Assembly (NCBI GenBank): GCA_927910885.1
Contig: CAKMOD010000044.1
Location: 1 to 35,876, forward strand
Length of the DNA stretch: 35,876 nucleotides
From: an uncultured Prevotella sp.
GTDB lineage: Bacteria > Bacteroidota > Bacteroidia > Bacteroidales > Bacteroidaceae
Reading direction: 5' to 3'
Both the position numbers and the translations under genes were made by a program. Of the stretch, positions 1 through 7,815 are shown in pieces. The number at the start of each line of letters is the position of its first letter. Within the stretch, counting starts at the first letter, position 1. The notes beneath the pieces are model-generated. The model did no database searches. It saw nothing but the letters and a program-made list of their open reading frames with translations, and was not told the origin of the DNA.

Positions 1-88
1 TTTTTATTACAAAGTGAAGGTTTGTGCTTGGAGTATTCAGAGTAGGACGAAATAAAACCTATTATATTTTGGATTCTTCCGAAAGTAT

Positions 89-401
89 GGAGTGATAAAC
101 TAAAAGTCTTATATAATAGGCACACGGAGTAACGGAGCGACGGAGGTAATGCTATGTCACGGAGGTGCGACGGCACAAAGAGCGACAGAGGTATAGCGTA
201 CAGATTCTTGATAACTATTTTGAGGTAAACGCTTTGTATATAAAATTGCTAATAGAATTGGCAAACAAGCTCCGTCGCTCTATGCACCAACGGTGCCTCC
301 GTTACTTCCATTGCTTTGTTTTAATAATCCTCCGTCCTCTCCTGTGCCTCCGTGTGACATTGCTGCAAACTCTAAACACAAGTGGCAAACCTTATCACTC
401 C
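89..401. repeat. Large imperfect inverted repeat (about 310 bp)
   Basis: The two halves are collinear when one is reverse-complemented. GGAGTGATAA at 89-98 pairs with 392-401, CACACGGAG at 121-129 with 348-356, ACGGAGG at 140-146 with 329-335, AATG at 148-151 with 309-312, a CGGAGG-type block near 160-166 with 295-303, and AGAGCGAC at 179-186 with 274-281. The centre (about 197-268) is AT-rich. Both arms are rich in CGGAG/CTCCG words. A 96-codon open frame at 165-455 crosses it but has no protein-like character. The element may be a degenerate mobile element or a structured repeat; the sequence alone does not decide. Confidence 0.6.
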
Positions 402-471
402 AAAATCCTGAAGACCCTAAATTTAAAGGTAAACCTTATCATTTCAAATGACTGAAGCCTCTAAAAAGAAA
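384..471. repeat. Two imperfect tandem copies of a 44-bp unit
   Basis: Copies at 384-427 and 428-471 share GG-AAACCTTATCA, CAAA, CTGAAG and CTAAA at the same offsets, with about ten differences. The first copy overlaps the outer arm of the large inverted repeat, so the duplication may have arisen at its edge. Confidence 0.6.
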
Positions 472-512
472 CCCCACTATGTTACTATTGTTGTAACTTA
501 GTGAGGTTTCTT
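463..512 (-). terminator. Rho-independent terminator of the HD-phosphodiesterase gene
   Basis: A long stem pairs 466-485 with 493-512 (AAGAAACC, CACTA and GTTAC blocks separated by single mismatches) around a 7-base loop. Read on the minus strand the stem is followed by a run of five T (plus-strand A at 463-467). It lies about 70 bp beyond the stop of the minus-strand gene ending at 582. Confidence 0.75.
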
Positions 513-581
513 AGTATTTATGCATCTCCCTTTTGGAAGGAGATAGGAGGGGAGTCTATATTGTGATTGGCCTCAACCTTT

Positions 582-2633
582 CTATGTTTTCAGCTGTGGG
601 TACTGAATACGAGTATGATACATCGCTTTCAGACGTTCGATAAGAACGGTTTTGGCAGCGGTGATATCACGGAATGTGATAGGACAGTCGGTGAAGTTAC
701 CATCAGCGACTTGTCCGTCAATAAGGCGGTTTACCAATCCGCTGATGCTCTCCTCTGTGTATTCTTGCAGCGAACGTGAAGCAGCTTCAACGGTATCGCT
801 CATCATAAGAATAGCCTGTTCGCGGGTGAAAGGATTTGGTCCAGGGTAGCGGAACAAGTCTTCATTAACCTCCTCATCAGGATGCTCATTCTTGTAATGT
901 ATGTAGAAATACTTTGCAAGTCCAGCCCCATGGTGTGTAGTAATAAACTCCTTAATCTCGCGTGGAAGGTTATATTTTTCTGCAAGTTTCAGTCCTTCCG
1001 TTACATGGCTAATGATGATACGTGCACTCTCGAGGTCGTTCAGCTTGTCATGTGGATTGATACCCGCCTGATTTTCGGTAAAGAACGCAGGGTTGAGCAT
1101 CTTACCAATGTCATGATAGAGTGCGCCAGTACGTACCAATTGGCTCTTTGCACCAATTCTGCTGGCTATTTCTGTGGCAAGGTTACCAACTGTGATAGAG
1201 TGCTGGAAGGTACCAGGAGCAACCTCGCTGAGTCGGCGCAGCAGTTCGTTGTTTGTGTTTGATAACTCAAACATTGTTACAGTAGAAACGAAGCCGAAAG
1301 TCTTCTCGATGACCAACATCAGTGGATAGGTAAAGAGAAGGAAGAAACCGTTGACTGCAAAATGGTAATACATACTGCGGTCGAGCTTTGAAAGGTCGTC
1401 TGCCTGTATGAGTTGGATCGAGAAATACACTGCTGCTGAAGTAATTGTTACAAGGAGTGCGGTAAGGAAAATTTGACTTCTCTTTGATAATTCACGTAGG
1501 GAATAAATCGCGACAAGTCCTGCTACAAACTGTATGATAATAAATTCGTATTGATATTTGACCGCGACTGCACTGATGAGTACCATCGTTAAGTGTCCGA
1601 TGAAGGCTGTTCGTGAGTCCATAAACACACGGAAGAATATCGGTGCCATGCTGAATGGTAGGATGTACACACTCAGAATGTTATGCTCCATCATCAAAGA
1701 TGTGAGAATAGGATAGATGACTATCATCACATAGAGAAGTGAGATAGCACGTGGTTTATTGAAGTAATCCTTTCGGAAAAGTGCCAAGTAAAGTGTGAAA
1801 AGGCAGATGAAAATCAGCACGTAGATGGTCTGTCCGATGAAAGTTGAGGTAATCTCGTCCTCGGAAGCCTTACGTTTCTCCATCGCTTGCTCGAAGGAAT
1901 TCAATACACGGAATGTCTTAGCATCGACGATGTCACCTCGGTCAATGATACGCTGTCCCTCCAATACCATTCCCGAAGCTTGTGGAATAAGACTGAGCAT
2001 GTCGTTCATTTCCGTTTCACTACGGTCTTTGTCATAGACAAGGTTTGCCTCAATATATTCATTCAGGTTACACTGCTGCAGCACAGAACGCTTTGGTCCT
2101 AACAGAGGATCCATGAAAAGCTGCTCATAAGCACCAAGGGTTGAGTAGGTCTTGTTGATAGGTACGCTCACAGCCTGTTTGCCCGTTACGACACGGATGA
2201 GGTTATTACTATCCTTGGCAAGTGTTGAGTACTGTTGTGGATCAATGACCCCCGCTTCATAGATTTCGTGCAATCGGTGTGCAATCGCATCGACATAGTC
2301 CTGGGATAAGCCTGGTATACCATCTTTGTATGCCTGCTTAAACTGTTCAATCTTCTTCTGTTCAACCGTTTGGTTAATGTTGTAATAAGGCTGGAAATGC
2401 TTTGTGATAGAGTCTTTCTCAACCTTCAACGCAGCATCAGTCTTAAAGATAGGGAAGTCGAACTTCGCTATCAGCTGTCCATACATCCATGGTTTTCCCT
2501 CGTCGTAGTGGAAAAGTTTACCTTTTGTACGGGGTAGAAAAAGTACGATTAGAACTACAGCCACAATGACCAATATGACTCTTGAAATCATATTTCGCCA
2601 ATAGGGGTTGCTAAAGTTTTTGAATCTTATCAT
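582..2633 (-). CDS. Membrane HD-domain phosphohydrolase (7TMR-HDED/7TM/HD, PgpH-like)
   Basis: This 683-residue protein has the architecture of the PgpH family of c-di-AMP phosphodiesterases. A first membrane segment (about 18-34) is followed by an extracytoplasmic domain of about 230 residues (7TMR-HDED type), then a block of membrane helices (about 265-445), and a cytoplasmic HD domain. In the HD domain His478 (in FQHSI) and the His507-Asp508 pair in LYHDIGK are the expected metal ligands, and a further HH occurs in TTHHGAG. The family cleaves c-di-AMP to pApA and so affects osmotic and wall homeostasis. Substrate is inferred from family membership only. The gene stands alone on the minus strand, divergent from gltX, with its own terminator at 463-512. 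Start at the ATG ending at 2633 gives a basic N-terminus directly before the first membrane helix. No reading-frame break is seen. Confidence 0.9.
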   Translation of the reverse strand: MIRFKNFSNPYWRNMISRVILVIVAVVLIVLFLPRTKGKLFHYDEGKPWMYGQLIAKFDFPIFKTDAALKVEKDSITKHFQPYYNINQTVEQKKIEQFKQAYKDGIPGLSQDYVDAIAHRLHEIYEAGVIDPQQYSTLAKDSNNLIRVVTGKQAVSVPINKTYSTLGAYEQLFMDPLLGPKRSVLQQCNLNEYIEANLVYDKDRSETEMNDMLSLIPQASGMVLEGQRIIDRGDIVDAKTFRVLNSFEQAMEKRKASEDEITSTFIGQTIYVLIFICLFTLYLALFRKDYFNKPRAISLLYVMIVIYPILTSLMMEHNILSVYILPFSMAPIFFRVFMDSRTAFIGHLTMVLISAVAVKYQYEFIIIQFVAGLVAIYSLRELSKRSQIFLTALLVTITSAAVYFSIQLIQADDLSKLDRSMYYHFAVNGFFLLFTYPLMLVIEKTFGFVSTVTMFELSNTNNELLRRLSEVAPGTFQHSITVGNLATEIASRIGAKSQLVRTGALYHDIGKMLNPAFFTENQAGINPHDKLNDLESARIIISHVTEGLKLAEKYNLPREIKEFITTHHGAGLAKYFYIHYKNEHPDEEVNEDLFRYPGPNPFTREQAILMMSDTVEAASRSLQEYTEESISGLVNRLIDGQVADGNFTDCPITFRDITAAKTVLIERLKAMYHTRIQYPQLKT

Positions 2634-2743
2634 CTTATATCTTGTTTCGTAAATGTTATAATAACTTGTTGTATCTTATTGCGTTAATCCTCTAACAACT
2701 TGCGAAAATACTAAAAATATAGCGTATAGTCAAAAAAAAACAT

Positions 2744-2751
2744 TAATTTTG
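2744..2751 (+). promoter_or_regulatory. Probable -7 element (TAATTTTG) of gltX
   Basis: TAATTTTG fits the Bacteroidota -7 consensus TAnnTTTG and lies 24 bp before the gltX ATG, after an A9 tract. No TTG at the usual 19-21 bp upstream spacing is present, so this is weaker than the other promoters in the window. Confidence 0.4.
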
Positions 2752-2775
2752 CAGGAAAATATAATATTTAAGACA

Positions 2776-4293
2776 ATGGCAGAAAGAAATGTGAGAGTAC
2801 GTTTTGCCCCAAGTCCAACAGGTGCTTTGCATATTGGTGGCGTGCGTACTGCTTTGTATAACTACCTTTTCGCCCGTCAGCATGGCGGCAAACTTATCTT
2901 CCGTATTGAGGATACTGACTCTAACCGTTTTGTTCCTGGAGCAGAGGAGTATATCCTTGACTCTTTTGATTGGTTAGGTATTAAGTTTGACGAGGGTGTT
3001 AGCTTTGGTGGAGAGCATGGTCCTTACCGTCAGAGCGAGCGTCGTGATATTTATAAAAAGTACGTCAATCAGCTTTTAGAGGCTGGTAAGGCATACATTG
3101 CTTTCGATACACCAGAGGAGTTAGATGCGAAGCGTCAGGAGATTGAAAACTTCCAGTATGATGCGCAGACTCGTCTACAGATGCGTAACTCCTTGACGAT
3201 GTCGATGGAGGAGGTTGAAAGTCTGATAGAGGATGGACAGCAGTATGTTGTTCGTTTCAAGATAGAACCGGGTGAGGAAGTTCATATCAACGATATGATA
3301 CGTGGTGATGTTTGCATCAAGAGCGATATCCTTGATGATAAAGTTTTGTTTAAGAGTGCAGACGAATTGCCAACTTATCACCTTGCAAACATCGTTGATG
3401 ACCACTTGATGGAAATCTCTCACGTTATTCGAGGTGAGGAGTGGTTGCCAAGTGCACCATTGCATGTGTTGCTTTATCGTGCTTTTGGCTGGGAAGATAG
3501 CATGCCACGCTTTGCCCATCTGCCACTGTTGTTGAAACCAGAAGGCAAGGGTAAGCTCAGTAAACGTGATGGTGATCGTCTCGGTTTTCCAGTATTCCCA
3601 TTGGAGTGGCACGACCCTAAGACTGGTGAAGTAAGTTCGGGCTATCGTGAGAGTGGCTATTTCCCAGAGGCAGTAGTCAACTTCTTGGCACTCTTGGGCT
3701 GGAATCCAGGAACAGAGCAGGAACTCTTCTCGCTTGAGGAACTTGTAGAAGCATTCGATATCACGAAGTGTTCAAAGAGTGGAGCTAAGTTTGACTATCA
3801 GAAGGGTATGTGGTTTAACCACGAATACATCCTCCGTAAGTCAGATGATGAGATAGCACAACTCTTTGCTCCAATCGTAGCTAACAATGGTGTTGAGGCT
3901 ACTATGGAACAGGTGACACAGGTTGTACACATGATGAAAGACCGTGTTAGCTTCGTGAAAGAACTTTGGGAACTCTGCTCTTTCTTCTTTATTGCACCAA
4001 CAAGCTACGACGAGAAGACCGTTAAGAAGCGTTGGAAGGAGTATTCTGCACAGCAGATGAGCGAGCTTGCTGAGGTTTTGGAAGGAATTGAAGACTTCAG
4101 TGTTGAAGGTCAGGAGCCTATCGTTTTGAAATGGGTAGAGGATAAGGGCTATAAGCTTGGTGATATCATGAATGCATTCCGACTCACCCTCGTTGGTATT
4201 GGTAAGGGTCCTGGAATGTTCGATATATCTGCCTTCCTTGGCAAAGAGGAAACCTTGAAGCGTATGCACAAGGCTATCGAGGTGTTAGGATAA
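2776..4293 (+). CDS. gltX: Glutamate--tRNA ligase
   Basis: Class I aminoacyl-tRNA synthetase of 505 residues that charges tRNA-Glu with glutamate in the cytoplasm. The N-terminus carries FAPSPTGALHIGG, with the HIGH-type signature HIGG at 19-22. The second ATP-binding signature is KLSKR at 260-264, followed by the helical anticodon-binding half. Length is normal for the family. The open frame extends nine codons upstream through a TTG, but the ATG at 2776 gives the standard N-terminus MAERNVRVRFAPS and is chosen. It is first in a plus-strand series with waaA, a zinc-ribbon protein and trpS; the gap to waaA is 33 bp, suggesting cotranscription. Intact. Confidence 0.97.
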   Translation: MAERNVRVRFAPSPTGALHIGGVRTALYNYLFARQHGGKLIFRIEDTDSNRFVPGAEEYILDSFDWLGIKFDEGVSFGGEHGPYRQSERRDIYKKYVNQLLEAGKAYIAFDTPEELDAKRQEIENFQYDAQTRLQMRNSLTMSMEEVESLIEDGQQYVVRFKIEPGEEVHINDMIRGDVCIKSDILDDKVLFKSADELPTYHLANIVDDHLMEISHVIRGEEWLPSAPLHVLLYRAFGWEDSMPRFAHLPLLLKPEGKGKLSKRDGDRLGFPVFPLEWHDPKTGEVSSGYRESGYFPEAVVNFLALLGWNPGTEQELFSLEELVEAFDITKCSKSGAKFDYQKGMWFNHEYILRKSDDEIAQLFAPIVANNGVEATMEQVTQVVHMMKDRVSFVKELWELCSFFFIAPTSYDEKTVKKRWKEYSAQQMSELAEVLEGIEDFSVEGQEPIVLKWVEDKGYKLGDIMNAFRLTLVGIGKGPGMFDISAFLGKEETLKRMHKAIEVLG

Positions 4294-4326
4294 GCACCTC
4301 GAAAGGCTAAATTAATTGAGCCGAGT

Positions 4327-5562
4327 ATGTATAATATAATAATGTATGCCATCCAATTTGGCATCGCTGTGGGTAGTCTTTTCAATGAAAAGCTACGCAA
4401 GATGTGGCGAGGCGAACAGGAGGCAGTGCGGATCTTACGTGAGAAGGTGGAACCAAACGCTCAATACGTTTGGTTTCATGCTGCTTCATTGGGTGAGTTC
4501 GAACAAGGTCGCCCTTTGATAGAGCAGATACGGAAAGACTATCCGCAATACAAGATTCTGCTTACTTTCTTTTCTCCTTCCGGTTATGAAGTGAGGAAGA
4601 ATTATGAGGGAGCAGACATCATTACCTATCTTCCTATTGACACGGTGGGCAATGCGCGCAGATTTTTACGTGCAGTTCGTCCTGTTATGGCATTTTTTAT
4701 TAAGTATGAATTTTGGTATAACTACCTGCATGTTCTGCAGCATCGTGGTACACCAGCCTATAGTGTGTCAAGCATATTCCGTCCTGATCAAATCTTCTTT
4801 AAGTGGTATGGAAGTGGTTATGGTCGTGTCTTGAGATGTTTCAGCCGTTTCTTTGTACAGAATGAGGAGAGTAAGGAACTCTTGAGTAAGATAGGTATTT
4901 CAGATGCGGTGGTAGTGGGTGATACTCGTTTCGACCGTGTTTTGCAAATTAAGGAGGCAAGCAAGAAACTACCATTGGTAGAGAAGTTTGTCAATATAGA
5001 TGCTACTGACAGAAAGAAAGTCTTTGTAGCTGGTTCATCATGGCAGCCTGATGAGGAAATCTTCCTTAAGTATTTTAACGAACACAAGGATTGGAAACTC
5101 ATCATTGCACCCCACGTCATAGGAGAAGATCATCTAAAGACAATCCTCTCACTGATTAAGGATAAGAAGGTAGTACGCTACACACAGGCAACCGAAGAGA
5201 ATGTTGTTGAGGCTGATGTGTTGATTATCGACTGTTTTGGTTTGCTGTCATCTATCTATCATTATGGCGATGTAGCCTACGTAGGTGGTGGCTTCGGAGT
5301 TGGAATCCACAATGTTCTTGAAGCAGCTGTATGGGATATGCCAGTTCTCTTTGGTCCGAACAACAAGCATTTTGCGGAGGCACAAGGGCTCTTGCATGAT
5401 GGTGGAGGCTTTGAAGTATTCGATCTTGAGAGTTTCAGTTTGTTGATGAATCGCTTTGCCGAAGATGAAGAGTATCGCACTGCTTGTGGTGCTTTAGCAG
5501 GTGCTTATGTTGAGAGTCTGGCAGGTGCAACAAATAAGGTTCTAAGCAACGTAAAGTTATGA
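4327..5562 (+). CDS. waaA: 3-deoxy-D-manno-octulosonic acid (Kdo) transferase
   Basis: 411-residue GT30-family glycosyltransferase that attaches Kdo from CMP-Kdo to lipid A precursor at the inner membrane during LPS assembly. Seen here are a short N-terminal hydrophobic anchor, the N-terminal domain motif WFHAASLGEFEQGRPL with the family's conserved Glu, the stretch FIKYEFWYNYL, and the C-terminal nucleotide-binding region around VGGGFGVGIHNVLEAAVW, all typical of WaaA/KdtA. The ATG at 4342 is an alternative start five codons in. The stop overlaps the next start as ATGA (5559-5562), so translation of the zinc-ribbon protein is probably coupled. Confidence 0.95.
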   Translation: MYNIIMYAIQFGIAVGSLFNEKLRKMWRGEQEAVRILREKVEPNAQYVWFHAASLGEFEQGRPLIEQIRKDYPQYKILLTFFSPSGYEVRKNYEGADIITYLPIDTVGNARRFLRAVRPVMAFFIKYEFWYNYLHVLQHRGTPAYSVSSIFRPDQIFFKWYGSGYGRVLRCFSRFFVQNEESKELLSKIGISDAVVVGDTRFDRVLQIKEASKKLPLVEKFVNIDATDRKKVFVAGSSWQPDEEIFLKYFNEHKDWKLIIAPHVIGEDHLKTILSLIKDKKVVRYTQATEENVVEADVLIIDCFGLLSSIYHYGDVAYVGGGFGVGIHNVLEAAVWDMPVLFGPNNKHFAEAQGLLHDGGGFEVFDLESFSLLMNRFAEDEEYRTACGALAGAYVESLAGATNKVLSNVKL

Positions 5563-6046
5563 AATATCAGATAACATGTGATAACTGTGGCACACAGTTT
5601 ATTGTTGAGGCTGAAGAAGGACAAACAATAGAGTGTACTTGTCCTCATTGTCAGGGCGTCATGGAGGTGACCTTACCTTTGGTAAGTGCTGGTCAGCAAT
5701 ATGAACAACCATCTGGTTTTGTTCCACAGTCGCAGCAGATGCAGGCAGAAGTACCAAAGAAAGATAGTAATGCTATCCTTTGGGGTGTTCTTATTGGTCT
5801 ACTCTTACTGGCAGGTGGTGTGGGTGCTTATTTTATGTTTGGCTCGTCTTCGCCAGAAACTCCAGTAACTGATTCTATTCCTAACGATACGATTCCGTAC
5901 GAAACTCCTATTCAGGTAGAAGAGGCTCCATCTGTTGATACTGTGGCAACAGCCCCAGTAATGCCAGATCAAGGATAGAAGAACAAGTTGAGGAAAACCC
6001 AGAAGAAGATGTAGATACTATTGCTACATCAGGACATGATGAGTAG
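5559..6046 (+). CDS. Zinc-ribbon single-pass membrane protein of unknown function (frame broken near 5973)
   Basis: I do not recognise a named family. The N-terminus has a four-cysteine zinc ribbon (Cys7, Cys10, Cys28, Cys31, the MJ0042-like CxxC...CxxC pattern), then a Gln/Pro-rich linker, one membrane helix (about 72-95), and an acidic Pro/Thr-rich tail. The topology suggests ribbon in the cytoplasm and tail outside the inner membrane. In the sequence as given the frame stops at 5976-5978 after MPDQG. One base earlier in phase the tail continues as IEEQVEENPEEDVDTIA to a TAG at 6044-6046, with the same acidic composition. A lost G in GGG at 5973-5974 explains this, giving about 162 residues. 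The start overlaps the waaA stop by 4 bp and trpS follows 40 bp later. Confidence 0.7.
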
Positions 6047-6086
6047 CTTCAGCAGTACAAATAACGAATAAAACAGAAAAATATAC

Positions 6087-7175
6087 ATGGGAAAGATTAT
6101 TTTAACTGGTGACCGCCCAACAGGTAAACTTCACTTAGGTCACTATGTTGGTTCGCTCCGCCGTCGTGTGGAACTCCAGAACCTCGGAGACTACGATAAG
6201 ATGTTTGTCTTCATGGCAGACGTACAGGCGCTGACAGACAATGCTGATAATCCTGAGAAGATTCGTCAGAACATTATTGAGGTGGCGTTGGATTACCTTT
6301 CTGCTGGCTTGAGCCCAGAAAAATGTACACTCTATATACAGAGTCAGATTCCAGAGATTGCAGAACTGACAACTTTCTTGATGAATCTTGTTAGCGTAAG
6401 CCGTGTTCAGCGTAACCCAACGGTGAAGACTGAGATTAAGATGCGCAACTTTGAAGCTAATATCCCTATGGGCTTCTTTGCTTATCCTGTTTCTCAGGCA
6501 GCTGATATTGCAGCTTTTAAGGCTACAACCGTTCCTGCAGGTGAGGACCAAGAACCAATGTTGGAGTTAACACGCGAACTCGTGCGGCGCTTCAATCAGA
6601 TTTATGCACCAGTTCTCGTTGAACCTGCTATTATGCTTCCAGAGAAGGCAACAGCACGTCGTCTTCCAGGTACAGATGGTAAGGAGAAGATGAGTAAGAG
6701 TCTTGGTAACTGTATCTATCTCTCTGACGATGCTGACACAGTATGGAAGAAAGTGAAGACAATGTACACCGATCCAACTCACTTGAATGTTTCTGATCCT
6801 GGTCATGTTGAGGGTAACGCAGTGTTTACTTACCTCGACGCCTTCTCAACCGATGAGGACTTTGCTGAATTCTGGCCAGAGTTCCAGAATCTTGATGAGT
6901 TGAAAGCTGCTTACACTGCTGGTGGTATCGGTGATATGAAGTGTAAGAAGTTGCTCAATAGTGTGTTGAATAAGATGCTGGACCCAATCCGTGCACGTCG
7001 TCGTGAGTACGAACAGGACATTCCAGAGATCTATAACATCCTCAAGAAGGGCTCATTGGAAGCGCGTGAGGCTGCTGCTCAGACAATGGATGAGGTGCGT
7101 GCAGCTATGCAGATTAACTACTTTGAGGATACCGAGTTGATTCAAAGTCAGGCTGAGCGTTTCAGACAGAAGTAA
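6087..7175 (+). CDS. trpS: Tryptophan--tRNA ligase
   Basis: 362-residue class I synthetase that charges tRNA-Trp. Residues 7-19 contain TGDRPTGKLHLGH with the HIGH-type signature HLGH at 16-19, and KMSKS is at 201-205 in GKEKMSKSLGN. Length fits bacterial TrpRS. It is the last gene of the gltX-waaA-zinc-ribbon run and is followed within 30 bp by a strong terminator. The cognate tRNA-Trp gene lies elsewhere in the window, between tuf and secE. Intact. Confidence 0.97.
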   Translation: MGKIILTGDRPTGKLHLGHYVGSLRRRVELQNLGDYDKMFVFMADVQALTDNADNPEKIRQNIIEVALDYLSAGLSPEKCTLYIQSQIPEIAELTTFLMNLVSVSRVQRNPTVKTEIKMRNFEANIPMGFFAYPVSQAADIAAFKATTVPAGEDQEPMLELTRELVRRFNQIYAPVLVEPAIMLPEKATARRLPGTDGKEKMSKSLGNCIYLSDDADTVWKKVKTMYTDPTHLNVSDPGHVEGNAVFTYLDAFSTDEDFAEFWPEFQNLDELKAAYTAGGIGDMKCKKLLNSVLNKMLDPIRARRREYEQDIPEIYNILKKGSLEAREAAAQTMDEVRAAMQINYFEDTELIQSQAERFRQK

Positions 7176-7204
7176 GTCTTTAGCCCTACTTTAAATTCAT
7201 ATAG

Positions 7205-7248
7205 CAGTCTTATTCCACCTTTTTATAGAAGGAATAAGACTGTTTTTT
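7205..7248 (+). terminator. Rho-independent terminator after trpS
   Basis: A perfect 12-bp stem (CAGTCTTATTCC at 7205-7216 with 7231-7242) with a 14-base loop is followed by six T. It closes the gltX-trpS transcript. Confidence 0.9.
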
Positions 7249-7308
7249 GTGTCTAATAGCCTTGCAGTTAGTACTTTGAATTAAGTTTTCTTACCTATTC
7301 TAATATAT

Positions 7309-7374
7309 GTGCGAACGCCCCGCACGTATGGTGCGGACGCCTAACACCATTGGTGCGGAGGCTTAGCACGATAC
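7309..7374. repeat. Cluster of 22-bp intergenic repeats upstream of susC
   Basis: Two full units (7317-7338 and 7339-7360) with partial units on each side (7309-7316, 7361-7374). The pattern is GCYYRRCAC, four variable bases, then GGTGYKSA plus one base, so each unit holds a small CAC/GTG dyad. The same unit occurs at 12993-13036 before the second TonB receptor. The remaining sequence of the 7249-7575 gap shows no gene. Confidence 0.7.
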
Positions 7375-7575
7375 AAAAAGATGAAGCTGTTTGAGCATTT
7401 TGATGTCAATAAAGAGTTCTGTTACAAAAGATAAACAATTCTTTATAGCCTAACTACTTGTTCGTATCAGTATAACGTGGGTAGATAAAGATTGCCTTTT
7501 TGTCTGATTGTCAGGATATTTTCTTTTTCGGTTGACTAAAATTAATAATTATTTAGGAATTATTCCTTAGTATAA

Positions 7576-7607
7576 TTTGTGTCAACTAAAAAAAGTCCCT
7601 ACATTTG
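7576..7607 (+). promoter_or_regulatory. Promoter of the susC/susD pair
   Basis: TTTG at 7576-7579, a 20-bp spacer, and TACATTTG at 7600-7607 match the Bacteroidota -33/-7 promoter. It would give a leader of about 200 nt before the susC ATG. Confidence 0.7.
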
Positions 7608-7815
7608 CCTAAACCAACCTAAACAATATAACAAAGACAAATAGTATTCTGCGGTGAGGGATATAATCCTATTTTCCGTGATGAGCTATTAATATCGTGA
7701 ACATAAATAGAATATCATTAATAATTTTATATCCTTTCGTGCTGCTTTAGGCATGACTCTCTTTGCCAATTGCTTTGCGGAGGACACTAAACAATCTTTA
7801 TCTATTAAAAGTTAG
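7608..7815 (+). promoter_or_regulatory. Long structured 5' leader of susC
   Basis: About 200 nt without a convincing ORF. Nested inverted repeats are visible: GGATATAA (7659-7666) with TTATATCC (7727-7734), enclosing TATTAAT (7687-7693) with ATTAATA (7717-7723). This suggests an RNA fold before the coding region. No known riboswitch class was recognised. Confidence 0.4.

Noticed and set aside
165..455. 96-codon open frame on the plus strand
   Set aside because: It crosses the inverted repeat and the 44-bp tandem repeat, has no start signal, and its composition is unlike a protein.
7309..7374. CRISPR-like array
   Set aside because: The 22-bp units are directly adjacent with no spacers, and no cas gene is present.
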